Of a stretch of DNA of 64,000 nucleotides, positions 35,706 to 44,053 are shown piece after piece. Source of the stretch: an uncultured Pedosphaera sp. Its GTDB lineage: Bacteria; Verrucomicrobiota; Verrucomicrobiia; Limisphaerales; Pedosphaeraceae. The notes below the pieces were generated by a model. It had not been told where the DNA came from. It made no database searches and saw only the letters and a list, made by a program, of their open reading frames with translations. The translations under genes were made by a program, and so were the position numbers. The stretch is from contig CAIXFN010000110.1 in the NCBI GenBank assembly GCA_903918755.1, positions 104,436 through 168,435 of the forward strand, given 5' to 3'. Position 1 is the stretch's first letter. Each line of letters begins with the position of its first letter.

Positions 35706-37295
35706 ATGGAAATAATGATTTGTGACCCGGTTTCGCCGAAGGGCATCGCGCTGTTTCAGCAGCGGTCGGAATTCAAGGTAACCGTGCTAAAAAACCGGTT
35801 GTCCGAAGCCGAACTGATCCCGCTCGTCGGGGAGGTCGAGGCTTTGGTGGTGCGTTCGGAAACGAAGGTCACCCGGAAGGTCATGGAGGCTGCCCCCCGC
35901 CTCCGCGTCGTGGGTCGGGCCGGCGTGGGTGTGGATAACGTGGACGTCGAAGCCGCCACCCAGCGCGGCATCGTGGTCATGAACACCCCCAGTGGCAACA
36001 CCATCTCCACGGCGGAATTGACCTTTTCCATGCTCATGTCCCTCGCCCGGAAGATCCCCCAGGCGCACGCTTCCATGAAGGCCGGCGAATGGAATCGCAA
36101 GGCTTTCCAAGGCGTGGAGCTGTATAATAAGACGCTCGGCATTCTCGGTATGGGCCGGATCGGCACCGAGGTCGCCCGCCGTGCCATCGCTTTCGGCATG
36201 CGCGTGCTTGCCTACGACCCCTACCTCACCCTCTCCCGCGCCAATGCCCTCCAGGTGGAGTTGGTGGAATTGGACGAAATTTACGCCCGTTGCGATTTCA
36301 TCACCGTCCACATGCCCATGTCCGACGAAACCCGGGGCATGATCAACACCGCGGCTTTCGCCAAGATGAAAACCGGCGTCCGCGTCCTCAATTGCGCCCG
36401 CGGCGGTATCATCAACGAAACCGACCTCTGCGCCGCCATTCAGGAAGGCAAAGTGGCGGGGGCCGCGCTGGACGTGTATGAAGTCGAACCGCCGGCCAAG
36501 GATTTCCCCCTGCGCGCCCTGCCCCAGGTCATCATGACCCCCCACTTGGGCGCCAGCACCGACGAGGCCCAGGAAAACGTTGGCATCGAGGTCGCCGAAG
36601 CCATCACCGATTATCTCCTCAGCGGCGTCGTCCGCAATGCGGTCAACCTGCCGAATCTCGATGCCAAGACCTACGCCCTGGTCAAGCCGTACCTGGCCCT
36701 CGGCGAACGTCTTGGCCGCCTCGTTGCCCAGTTGGCCCCCAAGCGCAACGACCGCGTCGTGATCACTTACGGCGGCAAAGCCGCCGAGGTCCCGGCGGAT
36801 CCCATCACCCGGGCCATCCTCAAGGGTTTTCTCGAATCCGCCGGTGGGCCGGATGTCAACCAGATCAACGTCCGCACCCTGGCGGCCGGACTCGGCCTCC
36901 GCGTGGAGGAAATCAAATCCAATCAGGAAACGGATTTCAACGAATGGCTCCATCTGGCGGTTTTCAGTGGCGACCAAAAGATTTCCGCCGGCGGCACGCT
37001 TTACGGATCCAAAAAGCAGCCCCGCATTGTCCGCGTGAACAGCCAGCCGGTCGAAATCGTCCCGGAAGGCGTTCTGTTCTTTTTTACGAACAAAGATCGC
37101 CCCGGCATCGTCGGATACCTGGGTACACTCATGGGCCAGCACAATGTCAATATCGCCAGCATGAGCCTGAGCCGCGATATCGCCGGCGGCCGGGCGCTGA
37201 CCGTTTTGAATCTCGACAGTGTGCCTCCGAATGCCTTGCTGGAAGAAATCCGGAAAGACCCGGACATCAGCGATGTGCGCGTCGTCAAACTTTAG
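35706..37295 (+). CDS. serA: D-3-phosphoglycerate dehydrogenase (long form)
   Basis: 529 residues, the long SerA type. The 2-hydroxyacid dehydrogenase core spans about 1-315, with the NAD site LGILGMGRIGTEVARRA and the catalytic segment VLNCARGGIINETDL, and the active-site His in TPHLGASTDEAQ. An intervening ASB domain and a C-terminal ACT domain (about 455-529; FFTNKDRPGIVGYLGTL) follow, the latter a serine feedback site. It oxidises 3-phosphoglycerate in serine synthesis. The start matches the usual MKILVCDP-type N-terminus. Confidence 0.97.
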   Translation: MEIMICDPVSPKGIALFQQRSEFKVTVLKNRLSEAELIPLVGEVEALVVRSETKVTRKVMEAAPRLRVVGRAGVGVDNVDVEAATQRGIVVMNTPSGNTISTAELTFSMLMSLARKIPQAHASMKAGEWNRKAFQGVELYNKTLGILGMGRIGTEVARRAIAFGMRVLAYDPYLTLSRANALQVELVELDEIYARCDFITVHMPMSDETRGMINTAAFAKMKTGVRVLNCARGGIINETDLCAAIQEGKVAGAALDVYEVEPPAKDFPLRALPQVIMTPHLGASTDEAQENVGIEVAEAITDYLLSGVVRNAVNLPNLDAKTYALVKPYLALGERLGRLVAQLAPKRNDRVVITYGGKAAEVPADPITRAILKGFLESAGGPDVNQINVRTLAAGLGLRVEEIKSNQETDFNEWLHLAVFSGDQKISAGGTLYGSKKQPRIVRVNSQPVEIVPEGVLFFFTNKDRPGIVGYLGTLMGQHNVNIASMSLSRDIAGGRALTVLNLDSVPPNALLEEIRKDPDISDVRVVKL

Positions 37296-37335
37296 TCGGT
37301 GCCGGTCTTAATTATCTAACTACCTCCGCTCCTCG

Positions 37336-38433
37336 ATGAAAAACCATTTCACCTTGATCTGTCTGCTGGCGGCGTGCGCCCCGGCCGCCCTGCCCGGACG
37401 GGCCGCCGATAAACCCACCACCGCCATCGCCGCGGATCTTTTTCCCGCCCCCGTGCTCGTCAAGGGCAAGGGCTTCGAGGTCAAGCGCAGCGATCTGGAT
37501 GAAGCGGTCGCCAATGTTAAAGCCGACGCCATCGCCAATGGTCAGGAACTTCCCCCCGACCGCATGCCGGTCGTGGAAACCAAACTCCTGGATCATCTGA
37601 CCCAGGTGCAACTCCTCAAGCTCAAGGCTACCGACGCCGATCGCGCCAAGGCGAAGCTGGAATCCGACCGCCGCAACGCGTTGATCAAGAAGCAGTTCCC
37701 CAACGACGAAGCGCTCTTGAAGCAATTGAAGGCCCGCGGCATGACGCTGGAGAAATTCAATGGCCGCCTGGCGGACGAGGCGCTTTTTGAAACAATGCTG
37801 CGCGCCAAAATCTCCGTCACCGAGGCGCAGTTGCAAAAATATTACACCGATCATCCCAGCAAATTCGAGGAAGCCGAAATGGTTCGCGCCAGCCATATCA
37901 TGCTGCGCACCAAGGATGGCCGCACCGGTACCGAAGTTACCGCCGAGGAAAAGCAGGCCAAGAAGAAGCAAATCGAGGACTTGCTCAAGCGCGCCCGCGC
38001 CGGCGAAGATTTCGCCAAACTGGCCCGCCAGTACTCCGAAGATCCCACCGCCAAGGACAATGGCGGGGAATACAAATTCCCCCGCGGCGCCCTCGGACTC
38101 CCCGAATTTGATGCGGCCGCGTTCTCCCTCCAGACCAATCAAGTCAGCGATGTCGTCACCACCCAGTACGGCTATCACATCATCAAATTGTCCGAGAAGA
38201 TTCCCGCCCATCATGTGGAACTCGCCAAGGTCAGCGACGAACTCCGGGTCTTCCTGGAACGCAACGAAATCGAGAAAATGCTCCCCGGCTATTATGTGGA
38301 ATTGAAAAAAGAGGCCGGCGTGGAATTTGTCGATGAGAAATACAAGGCGCTCGAACAGCAGGTGGCCGAATTGTCCGCCAAAGCCGCCAGTGAAGCCGCC
38401 CAGGTCATCAACACTCCCGAGAAAGCGAAATAA
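37336..38433 (+). CDS. Exported parvulin-type peptidylprolyl isomerase (copy 1)
   Basis: 365 residues. A signal peptide (about 1-25) precedes a SurA-like helical N-terminal region (40-170). A PpiC/parvulin domain follows (about 185-305; RASHIMLRTKD, DFAKLARQYSEDP, NGGEYKFPRGALGLPEFD, TQYGYHIIKL). It assists folding of outer-membrane and secreted proteins. A similar gene follows 2 bases downstream. Confidence 0.93.
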   Translation: MKNHFTLICLLAACAPAALPGRAADKPTTAIAADLFPAPVLVKGKGFEVKRSDLDEAVANVKADAIANGQELPPDRMPVVETKLLDHLTQVQLLKLKATDADRAKAKLESDRRNALIKKQFPNDEALLKQLKARGMTLEKFNGRLADEALFETMLRAKISVTEAQLQKYYTDHPSKFEEAEMVRASHIMLRTKDGRTGTEVTAEEKQAKKKQIEDLLKRARAGEDFAKLARQYSEDPTAKDNGGEYKFPRGALGLPEFDAAAFSLQTNQVSDVVTTQYGYHIIKLSEKIPAHHVELAKVSDELRVFLERNEIEKMLPGYYVELKKEAGVEFVDEKYKALEQQVAELSAKAASEAAQVINTPEKAK

Positions 38434-38435
38434 TC

Positions 38436-39554
38436 ATGTCTTTTGCCTTCCGCCCCCTTGCCACCGCCCTCTCCCTGGCCGTCTTTGCCACCGGCGCTTT
38501 GGCCGCCGATGATAAGCCCGCCGTCACGAATGCTCCCGTTGCGGACAGTCTGATCGTCAAAGCCAAGGGCTTTGAGATCAAACGCAGCCAATTGGACCAG
38601 GCCTGGGAAGACTTCAAGAAGGAAGCTTCCGGCGGCGGTCAGGAAATCACGCCCGCTGACCAGATCAAGTTTGCCCCCAAACTGCTCAATCACCTCATCC
38701 TGATCCAATTGCTGCAGGCCCGCGCCACCGACACGGATAAAGCGAAGGGCAAGGCCGAAGCCGAATTGCGCCTCGCCGAGCTCAAGAAGCAGTTCCATGG
38801 CGAAGAAATGTTCGCCACCATGCTCAAGTCCGCCGGCATGACCCCGGAGAGCCTCCGCACCCAATTGATCAGCGAAGGCGTTTCGCACGCTGTTCTCCGC
38901 GGCATGGTCAGCGTCAGCGACGATCAGGTCAAAAAGTTCTACGACGAAAACCCCGACAAATTTTCGGAAGCCGAAAAGGTCCGCGCCAGCCATATCCTCG
39001 TGGGCACGAAGAACTCCAAAACCGGCGACGACCTTTCCGCGGACGAGAAGAAGGCCAAGTTAACCGTCGCGGAAGGCCTGTTGAAACGCGCCCGTGCCGG
39101 CGAGGATTTCGCCAAACTTGCCAAGGAATTCTCCGATGATCCCGGCTCCAAGGACAATGGCGGTGAGTACAAATTTGGCCGCGGCGAAATGATGCCGGAA
39201 TTTGAAAAGGCCGCGTTCGGCTTGAAGACCAATGAGGTCAGCGAGATCGTCACCACCACCTTCGGCTACCACATTATCAAACTGAGCGAACGTTTTCCCG
39301 CCGTCCACACGGAATTCGCCAAGGTCAGCACCGAGATCAAGGACGAGCTTCAGGATCAGGAAATCGAGAAGCAGTTCACCAAGCTTTATGCCCAACTCCG
39401 CCAAGACGGTGGCGTGGAAATTGTGGATGAAAAATTGAAGGCCGCCGACGCCGCGGAAGCGGCCGAAGCCGAAAAGGCAGCGAAAGCTGAAGCCGCCGCC
39501 AAGGACGCCCCCATCCCCGCTGCTCCGAAGGACGCTCCGAAACCCAAGCCCTGA
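38436..39554 (+). CDS. Exported parvulin-type peptidylprolyl isomerase (copy 2)
   Basis: 372 residues with the same order as copy 1: signal peptide (about 1-22), SurA-like helices and parvulin domain (RASHILVGTKN, DFAKLAKEFSDDP, NGGEYKFGRGEMMPEFE, TTFGYHIIKL). The C-terminal 45 residues are Ala/Lys/Pro-rich and absent from copy 1. The pair is a tandem duplication with clear sequence divergence. A strong terminator follows. Confidence 0.93.
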   Translation: MSFAFRPLATALSLAVFATGALAADDKPAVTNAPVADSLIVKAKGFEIKRSQLDQAWEDFKKEASGGGQEITPADQIKFAPKLLNHLILIQLLQARATDTDKAKGKAEAELRLAELKKQFHGEEMFATMLKSAGMTPESLRTQLISEGVSHAVLRGMVSVSDDQVKKFYDENPDKFSEAEKVRASHILVGTKNSKTGDDLSADEKKAKLTVAEGLLKRARAGEDFAKLAKEFSDDPGSKDNGGEYKFGRGEMMPEFEKAAFGLKTNEVSEIVTTTFGYHIIKLSERFPAVHTEFAKVSTEIKDELQDQEIEKQFTKLYAQLRQDGGVEIVDEKLKAADAAEAAEAEKAAKAEAAAKDAPIPAAPKDAPKPKP

Positions 39555-39576
39555 TCTAACCCGGCTTTTCCCCCTC

Positions 39577-39612
39577 AATCCCGGCCCTTCCTCTGGAGTG
39601 GCCGGGATTTTT
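39577..39612 (+). terminator. Rho-independent terminator after the parvulin pair
   Basis: A perfect 10-bp stem (39577-39586 with 39600-39609) is followed by a T run to 39612. It closes the serA-parvulin direction of transcription. Confidence 0.85.
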
Positions 39613-39753
39613 GCCTTCTGAAGCGACGCCGCTCGCAACCCCCGCCCGCTTTGCGCGGCGTCGCCCCGCCCCTTTCTGGCAGAGTCTTGGGGCTTGAAAA
39701 CTTGCAAAGGACGACGCCTAAACCTACCGGGCGCCTTTCGGATGCCACGCCCC

Positions 39754-39853
39754 TACCCCGAACGGGGTTGCGCCATCTAGCCCAGTGTTGCTCGGAACGA
39801 GCTACCCTGGGTAACCCGTCCCAAATGGAAATCAACCCTGAAAGGGTTGCGCC
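39754..39853. repeat. Palindromic dispersed repeat, copy 1
   Basis: Consists of the dyad CCCCGAACGGGG, an imperfect AGCCCAG...CTGGGT stem and a CAACCCTGAAAGGGTTG dyad in fixed order. The same order returns at 43865-43968. Such REP-like units are frequent in verrucomicrobial intergenic DNA; role unknown. Confidence 0.75.
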
Positions 39854-39911
39854 AACCGGCTTGCCCGCCCCCAAACGAATTCATCATTCGTTTTCTGGTG
39901 CGCCCCGCGAC

Positions 39912-40424
39912 TCAATACTTCTTCGAAAATTTCTTCCGCGATTCCTCCACCACCGGCGCGGTTGCAGGTGCCGTCGGCGTCGGTGCGGGCTTCGGCTCGC
40001 TCACGGGCGCCGGCGCACTGGCCGCCGGAGCGCGGCTCGGTTCCGGTTCCCCATGCAATGACTCCGTTTCGGGCCGCCCCAATCGGCCTTCCAAGGCGTG
40101 TGCCGCCCCTGCCGGTTGGTTTTCGAGCGACTCCACAAACGCCATCCGTAGCGCCGCCAGTCCCTGTTTGAGCAGACCGTCCTCCTGACGTGAGAGATTC
40201 CCCTTCGTCTTGGCTTCGATCATCTCCAACTGATCAATGAACATCTTGGCGGCTTCCAGATCCTGAAAGAACTGGCCGGTTTCCGGATGGGCCACCTTGC
40301 CCAGCATCATCATCGCCATGTTCGTCTGCTGGATGACCATGTTCGCGAACAGGGCGGACATGATTTCTTCGCGACTGGCGTTAGCCAGGGAGTCTTCGGC
40401 AAATGGAGCAGGAGGATTGGTCAT
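39912..40424 (-). CDS. DUF1844 protein
   Basis: 170 residues from the ATG at 40424, fixed by its overlap with the LON-domain stop. The DUF1844 core (about 25-105) reads ALFANMVIQQTNMAMMMLG, then GKVAHPETGQFFQDLEAAK and IDQLEMIEAKTKGNL. An Ala/Pro-rich tail and lysine-rich C-terminus follow. The family is broadly conserved and found beside infC or LON-type genes, but its role is unknown. Confidence 0.9.
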   Translation of the reverse strand: MTNPPAPFAEDSLANASREEIMSALFANMVIQQTNMAMMMLGKVAHPETGQFFQDLEAAKMFIDQLEMIEAKTKGNLSRQEDGLLKQGLAALRMAFVESLENQPAGAAHALEGRLGRPETESLHGEPEPSRAPAASAPAPVSEPKPAPTPTAPATAPVVEESRKKFSKKY

Positions 40425-41119
40425 TTTTCTTTGTCCCGTTTCTTTTTGGGTGTTTGTTTCGCTTCCCGATGGCGGCGGATTTCCGCGCGCAGGAAACGGA
40501 CCAGCTGCTTCAGGCGTTCTTCCAGGCTTTCCGTTTCCAAAATACTTTGGCGCTCCAGCGCCCCCGGCAGCACCGCGCAACTCACCAGGTCCGCCACCTG
40601 TTCGGGGTCCACCAACTTGTCCAGGTATTCCAGCACCTCTTTGGGTGAAATCCCCGGCGGCGGGCTGGCATGCGGACCTTTAGACAGCACCGGGAAGGGA
40701 AACGGCAACCCCAGCTTGACGCGCTCTTCCAGTAATTCCCGCAAAGTCGCCAGCAATGCCTCCACCATGAATTCATCGCTGACCGTCTCGCGCATCGGCC
40801 GGATTCTCTGGATGCGATAGGGCTTGTAGCTCACAGTTTCCGCCAGTTCCACCCGGGCGATCCCTTGCAGGATCAAATGGGAACTGCCGTCCGTATGTCC
40901 CACCGCCACGCGGATCAAGCCCAACCCAGCGACCGTCAGCGGCGACTCCCGCTTGGCCCCCGGCTTTTGCATCGCCACCGAAAACATCCGGCTGCTGTTC
41001 AAAGCGTCCACCAGCATGCGCCGGTACCGCGCCTCGAAGATGTACAGCGGCAGCAGCGCCTGCGGAAACAGGGTCGCATTCGGCAGCGTCATCACTGCCA
41101 CTTCGCTGGGCAACTTCAT
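40421..41119 (-). CDS. LON substrate-binding-domain protein
   Basis: 232 residues consisting only of the Lon N-terminal substrate-binding fold: VAVMTLPNATLFPQALLPLY at the start, FEARYRRMLVDAL and GLGLIRVAVGHTDG. No AAA or protease domain follows. Free-standing LON-SBD proteins are common; their partners are unknown. It overlaps the DUF1844 gene by four bases, indicating translational coupling. Confidence 0.9.
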   Translation of the reverse strand: MKLPSEVAVMTLPNATLFPQALLPLYIFEARYRRMLVDALNSSRMFSVAMQKPGAKRESPLTVAGLGLIRVAVGHTDGSSHLILQGIARVELAETVSYKPYRIQRIRPMRETVSDEFMVEALLATLRELLEERVKLGLPFPFPVLSKGPHASPPPGISPKEVLEYLDKLVDPEQVADLVSCAVLPGALERQSILETESLEERLKQLVRFLRAEIRRHREAKQTPKKKRDKEK

Positions 41120-41209
41120 GAATACACTTTAGACCCCGGCGTCAGTAAATCAAGGCGATTAGGCATCTGTGGGCTTGCCTAATCCTGCCCGTTTGCGCAT
41201 TCTGATTAT

Positions 41210-42127
41210 ATGAAAACGAAAGTGGCCTTGATTATTTTGCTGCTTGTTTGCCTGGGTTTGGCCGGCGGGTTGCTCCATTTAAACCAGAAGGCGGAGGAAC
41301 AGCACAAAGAGGACGTGGTCGTTATCAATCAGCACTCCAACGAGTGGGTCAACACCAGCAAGACCCTCGAGGAAGAGCGCCAGAATAATCTCAAGCTCGC
41401 CAAGGAGGTCGCCGACCGCAAGGAAGACATCAACCGGCTCTCCAATGATCTCACCAAATCTTCCGAATCTCTCACCCGCACTGAGTCCGCCCTGAAAGCC
41501 GCCCAGGCCGAAACCGCCAAGCGCGATGCCCGCATCGCCGAACTCGAAACCCAGAAGTCCTCGCTGGACAAGGACGCCACGGCTCTCCGCGCCTCCATTA
41601 CCACCCTCGAAGGCCGCATCTCCGATACCCAGAAGAAACTGGCCGCGGCCGATGGCGACCGCTCCTTTCTGCAAAAGGAACTCAACCGGCTGATGGCGGA
41701 GAAGACCGAACTGGAACGCAAGTTCATCGACCTCGATGTCCTTCGGGTCCAGGTTCGCAAACTCAAGGACGAACTGGCCTCCGCCCGCCTCAATCAATGG
41801 CGTTTGGACGGCGTTTATGAAAATTCCAGCCGCAAAGGCGCCGAAAAACTCATGCAAGTCGGCCCCACCGCCAACGTCCGGTCCAATGCCGCCCCACAAA
41901 GTTCGGATCTCAATGTCGAAGTGAAGAGCACCGGCGGCACCCGCATTGTGCCCCCGGTCCCCGCCACCAATCCTCCGCCGGCCGCTCCCAAGCCGCCGGT
42001 GACCCCGGCCCCCGCACCGGCCCCGACGGCAGCTCCCCCGATCGTGATCATCAAGCCGACGCCGCCGGCCAATCCCGCCCCGGCTGCGCCCACGACGAAC
42101 GCGCCGCCGGTGCCCAAGCAACCATGA
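41210..42127 (+). CDS. Membrane-anchored coiled-coil protein with Pro/Ala-rich tail
   Basis: 305 residues. One N-terminal membrane helix (VALIILLLVCLGLAGGLL, about 5-22) is followed by a long heptad coiled coil (28-195) with many EL/LE repeats. A low-complexity proline/alanine segment follows (245-305). No enzyme motif. It looks like a cell-envelope spacer or division-type scaffold. Its stop overlaps the moaA start (ATGA), so both are translated together. Confidence 0.8.
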   Translation: MKTKVALIILLLVCLGLAGGLLHLNQKAEEQHKEDVVVINQHSNEWVNTSKTLEEERQNNLKLAKEVADRKEDINRLSNDLTKSSESLTRTESALKAAQAETAKRDARIAELETQKSSLDKDATALRASITTLEGRISDTQKKLAAADGDRSFLQKELNRLMAEKTELERKFIDLDVLRVQVRKLKDELASARLNQWRLDGVYENSSRKGAEKLMQVGPTANVRSNAAPQSSDLNVEVKSTGGTRIVPPVPATNPPPAAPKPPVTPAPAPAPTAAPPIVIIKPTPPANPAPAAPTTNAPPVPKQP

Positions 42128-43179
42128 CCAGCGCGCTCCTCGTGGATTCGCATGGGCGCACCCTGCGCGACCTGCGAGTGAGCGTCACGGACCGCTGCAA
42201 TTTCCGCTGCCTTTATTGCCTCCCGGAAACCGAGGCCGCCCAGAACTTTTATCGCGGCCGCTGGGCCACCCAGCCGGAATCCAAGCCCATCGCCTGGCAG
42301 TGGCAGCCCAAATCCAAAATCCTCACCTTTGAGGAAATCGAGCGGGTCGTGCGCTTGGCGGTCAATCTGGGCATCCAAAAAATCCGACTCACCGGCGGTG
42401 AACCCCTCCTCCGCCAGAATCTGGAGCAATTGGTGGCCCGGATCGCCGCGCTCCCCGGCGTGACCGACCTCGCCCTGACCAGCAATGGCTTCCTGTTCCC
42501 CCAGAAAGGAGCCGCCTTGCGCGCCGCCGGACTGCAGCGCATCAGTTTCAGCCTGGACTCCCTCGACCCCGCCAATTTTAAACGCATCACCGGCCGCGAT
42601 GGCCTCGCCGAAGTCCTCGCCAGCATCCGCCTCGCCCGGGAACTCGGCATGCACCCCGTCAAGGTCAATGCCGTAATTATCCGCGGCCTCAATGATCACG
42701 AGATCGAAGCTTTGGCCGAATTCGCCCGCGCCGAAGACCTCCCCCTCCGGTTCATCGAATTCATGCCCTTGGATTCCGCCCACTCCTGGCAAAAGGAACT
42801 CGTCATGCCCGGTCGCGAAATCCTCGCCCGCCTTCAGGCCCGCCATGCCCTCGTCCCCGCCCTGCGCGTTAATCAATCCGAAACCGCCCGCCGCTGGACC
42901 TTTGCGGATGGGCGCGGTGAATTGGGTTTGATTTCCCCGGTCAGCGAACCCTTCTGCGGCCATTGCAACCGCCTCCGCCTCACCGCGGACGGCAAAATCC
43001 GCACCTGCCTTTTCAGCGTCACCGAACACGACCTCCGTACCCGCCTGCGCTCCGCCGCCACCGACGACGAACTTTCCGCCTACCTGCAGTCCGTGGTCTG
43101 GCAAAAAGAGGACCGCCACCACATCGGCGAACCGGAATTCGCCCAACCCGAGCGCAGCATGAGCTGCATCGGCGGTTGA
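42124..43179 (+). CDS. moaA: GTP 3',8-cyclase MoaA
   Basis: 351 residues. The radical-SAM site CNFRCLYC binds the first 4Fe-4S cluster, and CGHCNRLRLTADGKIRTC the second. The C-terminus ends in SCIGG, the Gly-Gly tail needed for the MoaA reaction. A segment of about 33 residues separates the first cluster motif from ILTFEEI, roughly 19 longer than in E. coli MoaA. It carries out the first step of molybdenum cofactor synthesis. No other moa or moe gene lies in the window. Confidence 0.96.
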   Translation: MTSALLVDSHGRTLRDLRVSVTDRCNFRCLYCLPETEAAQNFYRGRWATQPESKPIAWQWQPKSKILTFEEIERVVRLAVNLGIQKIRLTGGEPLLRQNLEQLVARIAALPGVTDLALTSNGFLFPQKGAALRAAGLQRISFSLDSLDPANFKRITGRDGLAEVLASIRLARELGMHPVKVNAVIIRGLNDHEIEALAEFARAEDLPLRFIEFMPLDSAHSWQKELVMPGREILARLQARHALVPALRVNQSETARRWTFADGRGELGLISPVSEPFCGHCNRLRLTADGKIRTCLFSVTEHDLRTRLRSAATDDELSAYLQSVVWQKEDRHHIGEPEFAQPERSMSCIGG

Positions 43180-43188
43180 GCGGCAAGC

Positions 43189-43728
43189 TTACTGAAACAC
43201 CACCTTCGCGGCGGGATCGGCGTGATAATCCGCCTCATGCCCCAGCGACCATTCCCCGTTCTTATAATATTCCGCCTTCACGCTGAACGTTCCATCCGCC
43301 CGAATCTCACTCGTCGCCCGCACCTTCGTCACGCCCCCGGCGTCGCCAGAGACCTCTTCCAGTGAAGTGACTTTCGTCCCTTCGATCTTCATCGTCCCCG
43401 TCGTGCTGAAGCCGGCCGTCGTGAAATAGTGATACACCAGGCTCTGCTTTTTCTCATCCCATTGGATCAACGTCTCGCCCCCGTAAACACCCTCGTTGAT
43501 CGAATGCTGAACCCGCACCGCTTTGCCATTCAACGCCCGTTCCCACCGCGCCACATCCACCACCGGATGATCCGACGTCGAATTCTTGAAGGTCCCCTTC
43601 CACGTTTTCTCCAACAGCGGACGCAACGGCTCCAAATGACTGTCCAACTTCGGCTCCTCCGCCCGGGCGCTCCCCAGCAAAACTCCCAATAAAAGGGCCA
43701 CGAGCCGCAGCGGATTAAATGCTTTCAT
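43189..43728 (-). CDS. Small exported protein, lipocalin-like
   Basis: 179 residues from the ATG at 43728. A signal peptide ends near GSARA|EEP (about residue 23). The mature part is a single beta-rich domain (FKNSTSDHPVVDVARWERAL, VYGGETLIQWDEKKQSLVYHY) reminiscent of DUF1579/THAP4-type lipocalin folds that carry small hydrophobic ligands or haem. The assignment is weak. Convergent with moaA, 10 bases apart. Confidence 0.6.
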   Translation of the reverse strand: MKAFNPLRLVALLLGVLLGSARAEEPKLDSHLEPLRPLLEKTWKGTFKNSTSDHPVVDVARWERALNGKAVRVQHSINEGVYGGETLIQWDEKKQSLVYHYFTTAGFSTTGTMKIEGTKVTSLEEVSGDAGGVTKVRATSEIRADGTFSVKAEYYKNGEWSLGHEADYHADPAAKVVFQ

Positions 43729-44053
43729 AGGCTGCCATAAAACCAATCAATTCTGTTGGCTGTCAACACCGCGTTTGCGGTGGCAGCGGGGATTCTGCCA
43801 ATATTGAACGCCTACATTAGAAGTTATCGCGTGCGCTATGCGCCCTAACCGCGCCATCCGCCAATCTCAACGGGATTGCGCCACCTAGCCCAGCGGTTGG
43901 CTCGACGCAGGAGAGCCTACCCTGGGTAACACATCAAAAAGTTCCATCAACCCTGCAATGGTTGCGTCGAACTTCCTGCCTCAAAACCCATTCCACATCT
44001 GATCCCAACGCCGATTTCCCCACACCAATCCGCCGCATCCGCTGCCGCATCCA
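43729..44053. other. Intergenic region with REP-like repeat
   Basis: No gene. It holds the second copy of the palindromic dispersed repeat (43865-43968); the rest has no recognised feature. Confidence 0.7.
43865..43968. repeat. Palindromic dispersed repeat, copy 2
   Basis: Same element order as 39754-39853: an ACGGGATTGCGCCACCTAGC segment, the CTACCCTGGGTAAC block and CAACCCTGCAATGGTTGCG. Variable spacers and conserved palindromic blocks mark it as the same family. Confidence 0.75.

Larger units (their letters stand above)
39555..39911. other. Intergenic region with terminator and REP-like repeat
   Basis: No gene. It holds the terminator at 39577-39612 and one copy of a palindromic dispersed repeat at 39754-39853. 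Confidence 0.7.

Noticed and set aside
35787..37142. 451-codon minus-strand frame over serA
   Set aside because: Shadow of a well-identified SerA gene; no start signals or motifs.
41815..43146. 443-codon minus-strand frame over moaA
   Set aside because: Opposite strand of a clear radical-SAM gene; composition is a codon-bias artefact.
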